A stretch of 64,000 nt of DNA from Tateyamaria omphalii (GTDB lineage Bacteria; Pseudomonadota; Alphaproteobacteria; Rhodobacterales; Rhodobacteraceae), in assembly GCF_014651375.1 (NCBI RefSeq), contig NZ_BMWT01000001.1, positions 558,001-622,000 of the forward strand. Reading direction: 5' to 3'. This document shows positions 8,268 to 17,494 of this stretch, in pieces. Numbering within the stretch: the first letter of the stretch is position 1; every line of letters begins with the position of its first letter. The position numbers and the translations under genes are program-made. Below the pieces are notes generated by a model, which ran no database searches, was not told where the DNA came from, and saw only the letters and a list, made by a program, of their open reading frames with translations.

Positions 8268-9788
8268 ATGAATGACCTGACGATCAATACGGCGATTGAC
8301 TACGCATTGCCTTCTGCCTTTGCCGGGCGTCATCTGATTGATGGCAAATGGGTTGAAGGCACCGAGACATTCGACCGTATGTCGCCGTCACATGGCTCGG
8401 TTGTCAGTGTATCGGCCAAGGGCGACGTGGCGGTCACAGAGCAGGCCATTCTGGCCGCGCGGCGCGCTTTTGATGCGGGGGTTTGGAGCCGCATCTCGGG
8501 CAAGGAACGTGCGACCGTTCTGCTTCGGGTCGCTGATCTCATCGAAGCCAATGTGGAACGCATCGCGGTTCAGGAGACGTTGGAAAGTGGCAAACCGATT
8601 TCCCAAGCCCGTGGCGAAGTGGGCGGTGCGGCAGACCTTTGGCGCTACGCAGCATCTCTTGCGCGGACCACGCACGGGGACAGCCACAATACGCTTGGCG
8701 CGGATATGCTGGGTGTTGTCGTCAAGGAACCCATTGGCGTGGTGTCCATCATCACACCGTGGAATTTCCCGTTCTGGATTCTCTCCCAAAAGCTGCCTTT
8801 CGCTTTGGCGGCTGGCTGCACGGTGGTGGTCAAACCGTCCGAGATGACGCCGTCTTCGACTGTGATGATGGGGGAACTGCTGATGGAGGCTGGATTGCCC
8901 GCAGGCGTTTGCAACATCGTCCTGGGCTACGGTGAGCCGGTCGGCAGCTTGATGTCGACCCATTCTGACGTCGATATGGTGACCTTCACCGGCTCAACCG
9001 CGGTGGGCAAACTGATCACGCAAAGTGCCTCTGGGACGCTGAAGAAGGTTGCGCTGGAACTCGGCGGCAAGAATCCGCAGGTGATCTTTCCCGACGCTGA
9101 TCTGGAAAGCGCTGCTGATGCCGTGACCTTCGGCGTCTATTTCAACGTTGGACAATGCTGCAACTCGTCGAGCCGTATCATCGTGCACGAGGATGTCGCG
9201 GACGCGTTCGTGGCCCGCGTGGTTGCGCTGTCCAAACAGGTGAAGTTTGGCGATCCGCTTGATCCGTCCACGCAGGTCGGCGCGATCGTCACACCCGAGC
9301 ACAACGCCAAGATTGACGGATATGTGCAGGCCGCCATTGCCGCCGGTGCCACGCTGGAACTGGGCGGGGGTGCTCTGTCCATCGATGGGCTTGGCCGACA
9401 ATTCTATCAACCGACCATCATCAGCGGCGTGACACCCGACATGGCGATTGCGCGGGAAGAGGTCTTTGGCCCGGTCCTGTCCGTCTTGACCTTCCGCACA
9501 CTGGACGAGGCCATCGCGCTGACCAATGACAGCAATTACGGCCTCTCCGCAGGCGTTTGGAGCGAAAACGTACACACCTGTCTGGAGTTTGCACGTCGCG
9601 CCGAAGCGGGTACGGTTTGGACCAACACCTGGATGGACGGATACCCTGAGCTGGCCTTTGGCGGCATGAAGCAGTCCGGCCAAGGGCGCGAAATTGGCCG
9701 CTACGGCTTTGATGAATTTCTCGAGGTGAAATCAATGGTCATGCGCATCGGACGCAGCCGGGCACCTTGGGTCGAGGCGTGCGCCTAG
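8268..9788 (+). CDS. NAD(P)-dependent aldehyde dehydrogenase
   Basis: A 506-residue ALDH-superfamily enzyme that oxidises an aldehyde to its acid. Landmarks in order: P-W-N-F-P-F-W near 160, F-T-G-S-T-A-V-G-K cofactor loop, the general base Glu in L-E-L-G-G-K-N-P near 264, the nucleophile Cys298 in G-Q-C-C-N-S-S-S-R, and E-E-V-F-G-P-V-L-S-V. The frame is open upstream inside the crotonase gene, but the ATG at 8268, 4 bp after that stop, gives the usual family N-terminus. In the island it probably acts on an aldehyde made by one of the GMC enzymes; the substrate is not predictable. Confidence 0.93.
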   Translation: MNDLTINTAIDYALPSAFAGRHLIDGKWVEGTETFDRMSPSHGSVVSVSAKGDVAVTEQAILAARRAFDAGVWSRISGKERATVLLRVADLIEANVERIAVQETLESGKPISQARGEVGGAADLWRYAASLARTTHGDSHNTLGADMLGVVVKEPIGVVSIITPWNFPFWILSQKLPFALAAGCTVVVKPSEMTPSSTVMMGELLMEAGLPAGVCNIVLGYGEPVGSLMSTHSDVDMVTFTGSTAVGKLITQSASGTLKKVALELGGKNPQVIFPDADLESAADAVTFGVYFNVGQCCNSSSRIIVHEDVADAFVARVVALSKQVKFGDPLDPSTQVGAIVTPEHNAKIDGYVQAAIAAGATLELGGGALSIDGLGRQFYQPTIISGVTPDMAIAREEVFGPVLSVLTFRTLDEAIALTNDSNYGLSAGVWSENVHTCLEFARRAEAGTVWTNTWMDGYPELAFGGMKQSGQGREIGRYGFDEFLEVKSMVMRIGRSRAPWVEACA

Positions 9789-9824
9789 CGCGCGTCACTA
9801 CAAACGCAAAATGGGAGGAAACCA

Positions 9825-11084
9825 ATGCGTTCTTTTTTGAAGACCAAAACAGCAATCGTGCTGGCGCTGACGGTCAGCGCCGGTGCCGCCCACGCAGATG
9901 GGCATGGCGGTGTCGAGGTGTTGCACTGGTGGACATCAGGCGGTGAAGCCGCAGCGCTGAACGTTCTGAAGGATGACCTGGAAGGTCAGGGTGTCGGCTG
10001 GACCGACATGCCCGTTGCAGGGGGCGGCGGCGAACAGGCCATGACGGTTCTGCGCGCGCGCGTCACTGCTGGCAACGCCCCCACGGCCGTTCAGGGCCTT
10101 GGCTTTGACATTCTCGACTGGGCCAATCAGGGCGCTCTGGCGAACCTCAATGATGTTGCCGCGGCCGAAGGGTGGGACGACGTGATCCCGGCCGCCCTGC
10201 AGCAATTCGCCAAGGTGGATGGCAAGTGGGTTTCGGCCCCTGTGAACGTGCACTCGACCAACTGGGTCTGGGCCAACAAGGCAGTGCTGGACGCCAATGG
10301 CATCGCGGTGCCAACCACATGGGAAGAATTCACCGCCGCACTGGATACGCTCAAGGCAGCAGGTGTGACGCCGGTCGCGCATGGTGGACAGGCGTGGCAA
10401 GAGGCCACCGTCTTTGACGCCGTGGCGATGTCCGTGCTCGGGCCAGATGGCTACAAGGCCGCGTTCATCGACCTTGATGAAAGCGTTCTGGGTGGTGACG
10501 GCATGAAAGAGGCGTTCGACCGCATGGTCGTGATCCGCGAAAACGTGGACGAGAACTTCTCGGGCCGTGACTGGAACCTCGCAACAGCGATGGTCATCAA
10601 TGGCGAAGCCGGTTTCCAGATGATGGGCGACTGGGCCAAGGGCGAGTTTCTGAACGCGGGCAAGGTTCCGGGTCAGGACTTCCTGTGCTTCCGCTTCCCT
10701 GGCACGTCTGATCAGGTCACGTTCAACGCGGACCAATTCATGATGTTCGACCAGGGCGGGGCCGTTTCCCCGGAACAGGCCAAGCTGGCCACAGCGATCT
10801 TATCGCCCTCGTTCCAGTCTGCCTTCAACGTGGTGAAAGGGTCGGTGCCCGCACGGACCGACGTGTCGAACGAGGCGTTTGACGATTGCGGCAAGAAAGG
10901 CATGGCCGATCTGGCAGCCGCCGCATCTTCGGGCAACCTTTTTGGCTCCATGGCCCACGGTCATGCTAACCCTGCATCGGTGAAAAACGCGATCTACGAC
11001 GTGGTCACGGCGCATTTCAACGGCGAGTATGACAGCGAAACCGCCGTCGCAGAACTGGTCGATGCGGTGTCCATCGCCAAGTGA
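9825..11084 (+). CDS. Sugar ABC transporter, periplasmic binding protein (family 1)
   Basis: A 419-residue extracellular solute-binding protein with a signal peptide ending A-G-A-A-H-A. The mature start [16 protein letters not shown] is the typical beginning of glucose/mannose-type CUT1 binding proteins, with further aromatic sugar-contact residues (N-W-V-W-A-N-K and G-D-W-A-K-G-E-F). It delivers a carbohydrate-like ligand to the two permeases encoded next. GGAGG precedes the ATG by 7 nt. A very stable hairpin follows its stop codon, which would favour more binding protein than permease, as is common for such operons. Ligand identity is unknown. Confidence 0.92.
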   Translation: MRSFLKTKTAIVLALTVSAGAAHADGHGGVEVLHWWTSGGEAAALNVLKDDLEGQGVGWTDMPVAGGGGEQAMTVLRARVTAGNAPTAVQGLGFDILDWANQGALANLNDVAAAEGWDDVIPAALQQFAKVDGKWVSAPVNVHSTNWVWANKAVLDANGIAVPTTWEEFTAALDTLKAAGVTPVAHGGQAWQEATVFDAVAMSVLGPDGYKAAFIDLDESVLGGDGMKEAFDRMVVIRENVDENFSGRDWNLATAMVINGEAGFQMMGDWAKGEFLNAGKVPGQDFLCFRFPGTSDQVTFNADQFMMFDQGGAVSPEQAKLATAILSPSFQSAFNVVKGSVPARTDVSNEAFDDCGKKGMADLAAAASSGNLFGSMAHGHANPASVKNAIYDVVTAHFNGEYDSETAVAELVDAVSIAK

Positions 11085-11093
11085 TCCTCCCTT

Positions 11094-11126
11094 GGCGGGG
11101 CGGTGGCACAGTGCCGTCGCCCCGCC
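11094..11126 (+). promoter_or_regulatory. Intra-operon mRNA hairpin after the binding-protein gene
   Basis: A nearly perfect 16-bp stem (ggcggggcggtggcac with gtgccgtcgccccgcc, two G-T pairs) around a minimal loop, starting 9 bp after the binding-protein stop. No T run follows, so it looks like an mRNA-stabilising or attenuating structure rather than a full terminator. Confidence 0.75.
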
Positions 11127-11175
11127 GCTTTGGATGCACAACAAACCAATGACTTCTGGGTGAGGAGGGCGCGTC

Positions 11176-12069
11176 ATGGCACAGGCTGCCAACGCGGATT
11201 TCAAGACACGGCTACAGACATGGTTGCCCAAGCTGGTACTTTCACCGTCGCTGGCCATGGTCCTGATCTTTGTCTACGGGTTCATCGCTTTCTCGGTCTA
11301 TCTGTCCTTTACCGACAGTCGGCTTCTGCCGTCCTTCGGCTGGGTCGGATGGGAGAACTATTCCAAGCTCTGGCGCCTCAGCCATTGGGAAACGTCGATC
11401 ACCAACATGGGCATCTTTGCCCTGCTCTATATCGGCATCTGCACGGTCCTCGGGCTCAGCCTTGCGATCTTCCTTGATCAGAAAATCCGGGCCGAAGGGT
11501 TCATTCGCACCGTGTATCTGTATCCGATGGCGCTCAGCTTCATCGTGACGGGCACGGCGTGGAAATGGTTCCTCGATCCCGGCATTGGGCTTGAGAACGT
11601 CATGCAAAGCTGGGGCTGGACCAGTTTCGAATTCGATTGGATCAAGAACCGGGATTTCGCCATCTACACCGTGGTTCTTGCCGCCGTCTGGCAGACAAGC
11701 GGCTTTGTCATGGCCATGTTCCTCGCGGGTCTGCGTGGGATCGACAACGAAATCCTCAAAGCGGCGCAGATGGACGGCGCCTCCAACTGGAACCTTTATC
11801 GCCGGATCATCATTCCGCAGCTGCGCCCCGCCTTCCTGTCGGCCTTCGTGATCCTCAGCCACCTCGCCATCAAGACGTTTGACCTCGTGATCGCCCTGAC
11901 AGGCGGCGGGCCCGGGCGGGCAACCGAACTGCCCGCAACCTTCATGTATTCCTACACCTTCTCGCGGAATCAGATGGGGATTGGTGCGGCCTCGGCCACG
12001 ATCATGCTGATGACCATTGCGGCCATCATGATCCCATACCTCTACGCCGAATTGCGGGAGAAGAAATGA
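11176..12069 (+). CDS. Sugar ABC transporter permease (MalF/GtsB-like)
   Basis: A 297-residue inner-membrane permease with six predicted membrane spans, the first at about residues 22-45. The cytoplasmic coupling loop E-I-L-K-A-A-Q-M-D-G-A-S-N-W-N-L-Y-R-R-I-I-I-P is the EAA motif that contacts the ATPase. It belongs to the CUT1 group that moves mono- and oligosaccharides or glycosides. GAGGAGG lies upstream of the ATG. Its stop overlaps the next permease start (ATGATG), so both subunits are probably translated together. Confidence 0.93.
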   Translation: MAQAANADFKTRLQTWLPKLVLSPSLAMVLIFVYGFIAFSVYLSFTDSRLLPSFGWVGWENYSKLWRLSHWETSITNMGIFALLYIGICTVLGLSLAIFLDQKIRAEGFIRTVYLYPMALSFIVTGTAWKWFLDPGIGLENVMQSWGWTSFEFDWIKNRDFAIYTVVLAAVWQTSGFVMAMFLAGLRGIDNEILKAAQMDGASNWNLYRRIIIPQLRPAFLSAFVILSHLAIKTFDLVIALTGGGPGRATELPATFMYSYTFSRNQMGIGAASATIMLMTIAAIMIPYLYAELREKK

Positions 12070-12950
12070 TGGCGCACGCAACCCAAGATACCGCCATCCG
12101 CACTGGGCGCGCCGTGCGCATGCTGATCTACCTCGTGCTGGTCCTGTTCGCGCTGTTTTACATGCTGCCGCTCTACGTGATGCTGGTGAACTCGGTGAAG
12201 CCGCTGGACGAGATCACCGGCGGTGGCATGATGAACCTGCCGCAGGTCTGGACGCTGGCGCCGTGGGCCAAGGCGTGGTCCTCGGCGCAGATCGGGGTCG
12301 AGCCGACGGGCCTGTCCCCCTATTTCTGGAACTCGATCAAGATGGTCGTGCCTGCTGTGGCCATCTCGACCATTCTGGGTGCCCTCAATGGCTATGTGCT
12401 GACCAAATGGCGGTTTCGGGGCGACACGATCCTGTTTGGCCTCATGCTCTTTGCCTGTTTCATCCCGTTCCAGATCGTTTTGATCCCCATGGCGCGGATG
12501 CTGGGTCTGATGGGGTTGGCTGGAACCACCTGGGGTCTTGTGCTGGTGCACGTGGTCTACGGGATCGGGTTCACGACGCTGTATTTCCGCAACTACTACG
12601 CGGTCTTCCCGACCGAACTGGTGCGCGCGGCGCAGATCGACGGAGCAGGGTTTTTCCAGATCTTCTGGCGTATTCTGCTGCCCTCGTCAGGCCCCATCGC
12701 AGTGGTGTCGATCATCTGGCAGTTCACGAACATCTGGAACGACTTCCTCTTTGGCGCCTCCTTTGCGGGCGCTGACAGCCAGCCCATGACGGTTGCGCTC
12801 AACAATCTGGTGCAGGCCAGCCACGGGGTGAAGGAATACAACGTTCACTTCGCCGGTGCGATCCTGGCCGCACTTCCCACACTCCTCGTCTACATCGTCG
12901 CGGGCCGCTATTTTGTGCGCGGTCTGATGGCTGGCTCCGTCAAAGGATAA
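12066..12950 (+). CDS. Sugar ABC transporter permease (MalG/GtsC-like)
   Basis: A 294-residue permease, the second transmembrane subunit of the CUT1 transporter. Six hydrophobic spans are visible, beginning at about residue 18, and the EAA loop reads E-L-V-R-A-A-Q-I-D-G-A-G-F-F-Q-I-F-W-R-I-L-L-P. N-S-V-K-P-L-D-E-I after the first span is typical for MalG-type subunits. ATG codons at 12066 and 12069 are equally possible starts. The ATPase gene begins 5 bp after its stop. Confidence 0.93.
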   Translation: MMAHATQDTAIRTGRAVRMLIYLVLVLFALFYMLPLYVMLVNSVKPLDEITGGGMMNLPQVWTLAPWAKAWSSAQIGVEPTGLSPYFWNSIKMVVPAVAISTILGALNGYVLTKWRFRGDTILFGLMLFACFIPFQIVLIPMARMLGLMGLAGTTWGLVLVHVVYGIGFTTLYFRNYYAVFPTELVRAAQIDGAGFFQIFWRILLPSSGPIAVVSIIWQFTNIWNDFLFGASFAGADSQPMTVALNNLVQASHGVKEYNVHFAGAILAALPTLLVYIVAGRYFVRGLMAGSVKG

Positions 12951-12955
12951 GACCC

Positions 12956-14068
12956 ATGGGCTTTCTCGATATCGACAACACAACCAAGTCCTATGGCGCG
13001 GTCGAAGTTCTGCATAATGTGGACATCTCGATTGAAGAAGGCGAGTTTCTCGTCCTCGTCGGCCCCTCGGGCTGCGGGAAATCCACGCTCCTGAACATGA
13101 TCGCCGGTCTGGAAGAGATCAGCAGCGGCGAGATCAGGATCAAGGATCAGGTGATGAACGGGGTCCACCCGTCCAAGCGCAACATCGCAATGGTGTTCCA
13201 ATCCTACGCGCTCTACCCGAACATGAAGGTTGGACAGAACATCACCTTCGGGCTGGAAATGCACGGCACACCCAAGCCTGAGCGTGAGAAGGCGATGCGG
13301 GAAGTGGCCAACCTTCTACAGATCGAACAGCTGCTTGATCGCAAACCCGGCGCTCTTTCCGGTGGCCAGCGGCAACGGGTTGCCATGGGCCGCGCGCTGG
13401 TGCGCGATCCGGACGTGTTCTTGTTCGACGAACCGCTGTCTAACCTCGATGCAAAACTGCGCGTCGACATGCGGACAGAGATCAAGAAGCTCCACCAGAA
13501 GCTGGGCACCACCATCGTCTATGTGACCCACGACCAGATCGAGGCGATGACGCTTTCAACACGCATCGCGGTGATGAATGGCGGCTACGTCCAGCAACTT
13601 GGAACGCCACAGGATATCTACGACACGCCCGCGAACATCTTTGTGGCGACCTTCATGGGCTCGCCTGCGATGAATGTGGTACCGGCACGGGTCGCGGTCG
13701 AGAATGGCAAGCCCATGGCGCGCGTTGCATTGCACGATGGAACCGAAACCGCGCTGCCATTCAGCCAGGACAACATGGCGGACTGGGACGGCAAAGATAT
13801 CCTTCTGGGCATCCGACCTGAAACGATCACAGACGAGGACGCGGCAGACCGTAAATCCTCGAACATCGCGCACATGACCAATCGGATCGTGGTGACCGAA
13901 CCCGCTGGCTCCGACACTTTCGTGACGATGACCATGGGTGGCAAGGACGTGATCGCGCGCATGCGTTCCGATGCCGAGGTACATCCGGGTGCGGATTTTA
14001 CGTTTGCCGTGAACATGGAAAAAGCGGTCGCCTTTGATCCTGCGACCGAGGCGCGCATCGCACCCTGA
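12956..14068 (+). CDS. Sugar ABC transporter ATP-binding protein (UgpC/MalK-like)
   Basis: A 370-residue ATPase subunit. Walker A is G-P-S-G-C-G-K-S-T near residue 37, the Q-loop V-F-Q-S-Y-A-L-Y-P follows, then the signature L-S-G-G-Q-R-Q-R and Walker B V-F-L-F-D-E-P-L-S-N-L-D-A-K-L-R, with the switch His in V-T-H-D-Q. The C-terminal ~130 residues form the TOBE/MalK regulatory domain (G-I-R-P-E). It energises the two permeases upstream. Its TGA overlaps the ATG of the first GMC gene (TGATG), so the transporter and oxidoreductases are one translational unit, strong evidence that they handle the same compound. Confidence 0.95.
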   Translation: MGFLDIDNTTKSYGAVEVLHNVDISIEEGEFLVLVGPSGCGKSTLLNMIAGLEEISSGEIRIKDQVMNGVHPSKRNIAMVFQSYALYPNMKVGQNITFGLEMHGTPKPEREKAMREVANLLQIEQLLDRKPGALSGGQRQRVAMGRALVRDPDVFLFDEPLSNLDAKLRVDMRTEIKKLHQKLGTTIVYVTHDQIEAMTLSTRIAVMNGGYVQQLGTPQDIYDTPANIFVATFMGSPAMNVVPARVAVENGKPMARVALHDGTETALPFSQDNMADWDGKDILLGIRPETITDEDAADRKSSNIAHMTNRIVVTEPAGSDTFVTMTMGGKDVIARMRSDAEVHPGADFTFAVNMEKAVAFDPATEARIAP

Positions 14069-15561
14069 TGCAGCCCGACGTTATCATAATCGGCTCGGGC
14101 ATGGGCGGTGCGACACTGGCCGCAGTGCTTGCACCCACAGGCCGCCGTATCCTGATCCTCGAGCGCGGGGACCACCTGCGCCCGTCGCCAAAGGATCGTG
14201 ACGCGCAGGCGATTTTCGGGGACGGCGTCTTTCGCCCGGACGAGGTTTGGCTGGATGGCAAAGACCAACCGTTCAACCCCGGCAACTACTACAATGTCGG
14301 TGGCAATTCGAAATTCTACGGGGCCGTGCTGATCCGCTACCGGGCTGAGGATTTCGGTGTGGTACAGCACGCGGGCGGCGCGACGCCGGGTTGGCCGATC
14401 AGCTATGACGAGCTTGAACGCGACTATCAGGCGGCTGAACAGCTCTATGCCGTGCGGGGGGCTTTGGGCGATGACCCGACGGAGCCGCCCCACACCGGCA
14501 CCTACCCGCATAAACCGGTGCGGGATGAGGACGACATCGCTGATCTGCGCGCCCGGTTGAAACGTGTTGGATTAACGCCCAGCCATCTCCCGCTGGGTGT
14601 TGATATCGACCGCTGGCTGTCGGCGGGTCAGACCACATGGGATGCCTATCCCGACACCTGCGGCGGTAAGATGGACGCGGAAACCTGTGGTCTGTCCACG
14701 GCACTGGCCCATGACAACGTCCAGATCCGCACCGGATGCCGTGCAACGGCCCTGATCGCTGACCAGGACGGCCAGGTGACAGGTGTCACTTGCGAAGTGG
14801 ATGGCGGCACCGAAACGCTGACAGCACCGATCATCGTGCTGGCTGCTGGTGCGGTGCAGACGGCTGCACTGCTGCTTGCCTCGGCCAATGACACCTGCCC
14901 GACAGGCCTTGCCAACCGCTCGGATCAGGTGGGGCGCAACTTCATGAACCACAATTGCAGCGCCCTGCTGGCCCTGCATCCGTTCCGGCGCAACCGGGCG
15001 GTGTACCAGAAAACGCTGATGGTAAATGACTACTACCTGGGCAGTGATGGCGACGGACCTTTGGGCAACATCCAGTTGCTTGGCAAAATCACCGGCCCCA
15101 TCCTTGCGGCGAATGCGCGCCTGCCGCGCTGGCTGGCCCACCAAATCGCCGCGCGCAGCTTTGATTTCTACGCCATGTCCGAGGATTTGCCGAACTCCGA
15201 CAGCCGCGTCACGCTGAAAGACGGACAGATCAAACTCGACTGGCAGCGGTCGAACTGGGTCGCGCACAAGCGTCTGGTGAAAAGCCTCACCGCCAAACTG
15301 AAACAGGCGGGCTTCCCCATCGTGATGTCGCGGCCATTCGACCGGCGTACTCCATCACACCAATGTGGCACGGCGCGTATGGGGATCGACCCGACCACAA
15401 GCGTCGTGGACACGTTCTGCCGCAGCCACGACCACAAAAACCTGTTTATCGTCGATGCCTCGGTCCTGCCGACATCTGCCGCCGTGAACCCCGCATTGAC
15501 CATCGCGGCCCTCGCCCACAGGGCCGGACGCCACATTGCGCGGACGGAGTTTGCGGCATGA
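14068..15561 (+). CDS. GMC-family FAD-dependent oxidoreductase, short type
   Basis: A 497-residue glucose-methanol-choline flavoenzyme. The FAD-binding G-S-G-M-G-G-A is at residues 9-15, the FAD-positioning segment N-V-G-G-N-S-K-F-Y-G follows, and the catalytic His-Asn pair is visible as S-H-Q-C-G-T-A-R-M-G (about 430) and V-N-P-A-L-T-I (about 474). The layout resembles bacterial sugar dehydrogenases and glucoside 3-dehydrogenase-like GMC proteins rather than choline dehydrogenase. No Tat signal is present, so it is probably cytoplasmic. It overlaps both neighbours (TGATG and ATGA). Likely role: oxidation of a hydroxyl group of the transported compound; regioselectivity and electron acceptor are unknown. 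Confidence 0.88.
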   Translation: MQPDVIIIGSGMGGATLAAVLAPTGRRILILERGDHLRPSPKDRDAQAIFGDGVFRPDEVWLDGKDQPFNPGNYYNVGGNSKFYGAVLIRYRAEDFGVVQHAGGATPGWPISYDELERDYQAAEQLYAVRGALGDDPTEPPHTGTYPHKPVRDEDDIADLRARLKRVGLTPSHLPLGVDIDRWLSAGQTTWDAYPDTCGGKMDAETCGLSTALAHDNVQIRTGCRATALIADQDGQVTGVTCEVDGGTETLTAPIIVLAAGAVQTAALLLASANDTCPTGLANRSDQVGRNFMNHNCSALLALHPFRRNRAVYQKTLMVNDYYLGSDGDGPLGNIQLLGKITGPILAANARLPRWLAHQIAARSFDFYAMSEDLPNSDSRVTLKDGQIKLDWQRSNWVAHKRLVKSLTAKLKQAGFPIVMSRPFDRRTPSHQCGTARMGIDPTTSVVDTFCRSHDHKNLFIVDASVLPTSAAVNPALTIAALAHRAGRHIARTEFAA

Positions 15562-17153
15562 CGGCCAAGGGCTACGATTTCATTGTCATCGGCGGCGGGT
15601 CGGCGGGATCGGTGATTGCAGCGCGGCTGTCGGAAAATCCTGATGCGCGTGTCTTGCTGCTCGAAGCTGGCGGAAGCGACCGCCACCCGTTTTTCCACCT
15701 GCCCGCAGGTTTTGCCAAAATGACCAAGGGCATCGGATCATGGGGTTGGTCGACCACGCCGCAGCGATCCATGCAGGACAAGGTCTTCAACTATACCCAG
15801 GCCAAGGTGATCGGCGGCGGTTCGGCCATCAACGCGCAAATCTATACGCGCGGCGCGGCACAGGACTACGACGAGTGGCGGCAAATGGGATGCGAGGGGT
15901 GGAGCTATGAAGACGTTCTGCCCTACTTCAAGAAGTCCGAGGATAATGACACCTACAATGGCGAGTATCACGGCCAGGGCGGTCCACTGGATGTCTCCAT
16001 GCCAGCCGCGCCGCTGCCAATCTGTGACGCGTTTATCGAGGCCGCAGGACAACTTGGCATCCCCAAGACCACAGATGTGAACGGGGCCAAACAAGACGGG
16101 GCAGGCTACTATCAGCTGACACAGCGCAATGCGCGCCGGTCCTCGGCTGCGATGGCGTTTCTGGCCCCGGCCAAGTCACGACCCAACCTGACCATCCAGA
16201 TGCAGGCACAGGTCCGTCGCATCACGGTCGAAAACGGGCGCGCCACCGGGGTTGAGATGGCGGACGGCACCAAGGTGACGGCGGATCGCGAAGTGATCCT
16301 GTCCTCTGGCGCCATTGGATCGCCCCGCCTCTTGCAGCTGTCGGGTATCGGTCCGGCGGATCACCTGCACGGACTTGGCATCAACGTGGTGCTTGACCAA
16401 CCGGGGGTCGGCGCGAACCTTCAGGATCACCTTGACCTCTACGCGATCTGCGAAGTGACCGGCCCGCACACCTATGACCGCTTTGCCAAGCTGCACCTGA
16501 GCGCGCTGGCCGGGCTGCAATACCTGTTCACACGCAAGGGGCCGGTTGCCTCCAGCCTCTTTGAAACCGGCGGCTTCTGGTATGCCGATGAAAACGCGCG
16601 TTCGCCCGATATCCAGATGCATCTCGGGCTGGGCACAGGGATCGAGGCTGGGGTCGAAGCCATGCCAAACGGCGGTGTGACCCTCAACGCCTGCCACTTG
16701 CGCCCGCGCTCTCGGGGCAGCGTCAGGCTGCAAAGCGACAATCCCGCCGATATGCCCCTGATCGACCCGAACTATCTGTCAGACCCATATGATCGCGAAA
16801 TGTCGATCCGGGGCCTGAAGCTGGTACAGGACATTCTGGCGCAGGATGCTCTGAGACCCTTCATCATGGCCGAACGCCTGCCCGGGCCGGATGTGCAGAC
16901 GGATGAGGACTACTTCAACTTCATCTGCGTGCATTCCAAAACATCGCACCACTGCGCGGGCACCTGTCGGATGGGCAATGATGCCGATGCCGTGCTGGAC
17001 CCCCGCCTGCGGTTCAATGGGATCGAAGGGCTGCGCGTGGCCGACGCCTCGGTCATGCCTACGGTCAACTCCTCCAACACCAACGCTCCATCCATCATGA
17101 TTGGCGAAAAGGCCGCTGACATGATCAAGCAAGATCAGGGACTCATGCAATGA
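15558..17153 (+). CDS. GMC-family FAD-dependent oxidoreductase, choline-dehydrogenase-like
   Basis: A 531-residue GMC flavoenzyme of the alcohol/choline dehydrogenase branch. The N-terminal dinucleotide site is V-I-G-G-G-S-A-G-S, followed by the GMC signature around V-I-G-G-G-S-A-I-N-A-Q and S-S-G-A-I-G-S-P-R-L-L. The catalytic His is in S-H-H-C-A-G-T-C-R-M-G (about 464) and the partner Asn in S-S-N-T-N-A-P-S (about 508). The frame is open upstream inside the previous gene, but the ATG at 15558 overlapping that stop gives the standard start. Two different GMC enzymes in tandem suggest two successive alcohol oxidations, one possibly feeding the aldehyde dehydrogenase. Confidence 0.92.
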   Translation: MTAKGYDFIVIGGGSAGSVIAARLSENPDARVLLLEAGGSDRHPFFHLPAGFAKMTKGIGSWGWSTTPQRSMQDKVFNYTQAKVIGGGSAINAQIYTRGAAQDYDEWRQMGCEGWSYEDVLPYFKKSEDNDTYNGEYHGQGGPLDVSMPAAPLPICDAFIEAAGQLGIPKTTDVNGAKQDGAGYYQLTQRNARRSSAAMAFLAPAKSRPNLTIQMQAQVRRITVENGRATGVEMADGTKVTADREVILSSGAIGSPRLLQLSGIGPADHLHGLGINVVLDQPGVGANLQDHLDLYAICEVTGPHTYDRFAKLHLSALAGLQYLFTRKGPVASSLFETGGFWYADENARSPDIQMHLGLGTGIEAGVEAMPNGGVTLNACHLRPRSRGSVRLQSDNPADMPLIDPNYLSDPYDREMSIRGLKLVQDILAQDALRPFIMAERLPGPDVQTDEDYFNFICVHSKTSHHCAGTCRMGNDADAVLDPRLRFNGIEGLRVADASVMPTVNSSNTNAPSIMIGEKAADMIKQDQGLMQ

Positions 17154-17458
17154 TCCGCCATATCGTACTCACCAAGTTCAAGCCGGACACGTCCGAAGAC
17201 AAGATTGCCGGTATCTATGCGGGCCTGTCGGCCCTGGCGGACAAATTGCCCGGCGCACAGAACTTCACCGGCGGCCGGTCCGAAAGCCCCGAACAGATCG
17301 AACGCGGCTACATGCATGGCTTCGTGATTGATTTCGATGGCTGGGAAGCGCTGCAAACCTATGCCGAAAATGACGAACACAAGGCACTTGGCGGGCAACT
17401 TGTTGAAAATGCCGTGGGTGGGATCGACGGCATCCTTGTGCTTGACCTCGATCTCTGA
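17150..17458 (+). CDS. Dabb (stress-responsive alpha/beta-barrel) domain protein
   Basis: A 102-residue protein that is a single Dabb domain, beginning M-I-R-H-I-V-L-T-K-F-K and containing the L-P-G-A-Q-N-F-T-G-G-R-S and Y-M-H-G-F-V-I-D-F segments with the usual His. Dabb proteins are dimeric ferredoxin-like folds; some are cyclases or isomerases in secondary metabolism, but most are uncharacterised. It overlaps the second GMC gene by ATGA, so it is part of the operon and may act on the GMC product, for instance as an isomerase or lyase. That role is inference. Confidence 0.85.
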   Translation: MIRHIVLTKFKPDTSEDKIAGIYAGLSALADKLPGAQNFTGGRSESPEQIERGYMHGFVIDFDGWEALQTYAENDEHKALGGQLVENAVGGIDGILVLDLDL

Positions 17459-17494
17459 GACCAGAAAAGGCTGATAGCGAAGGGACGCCTGCTG

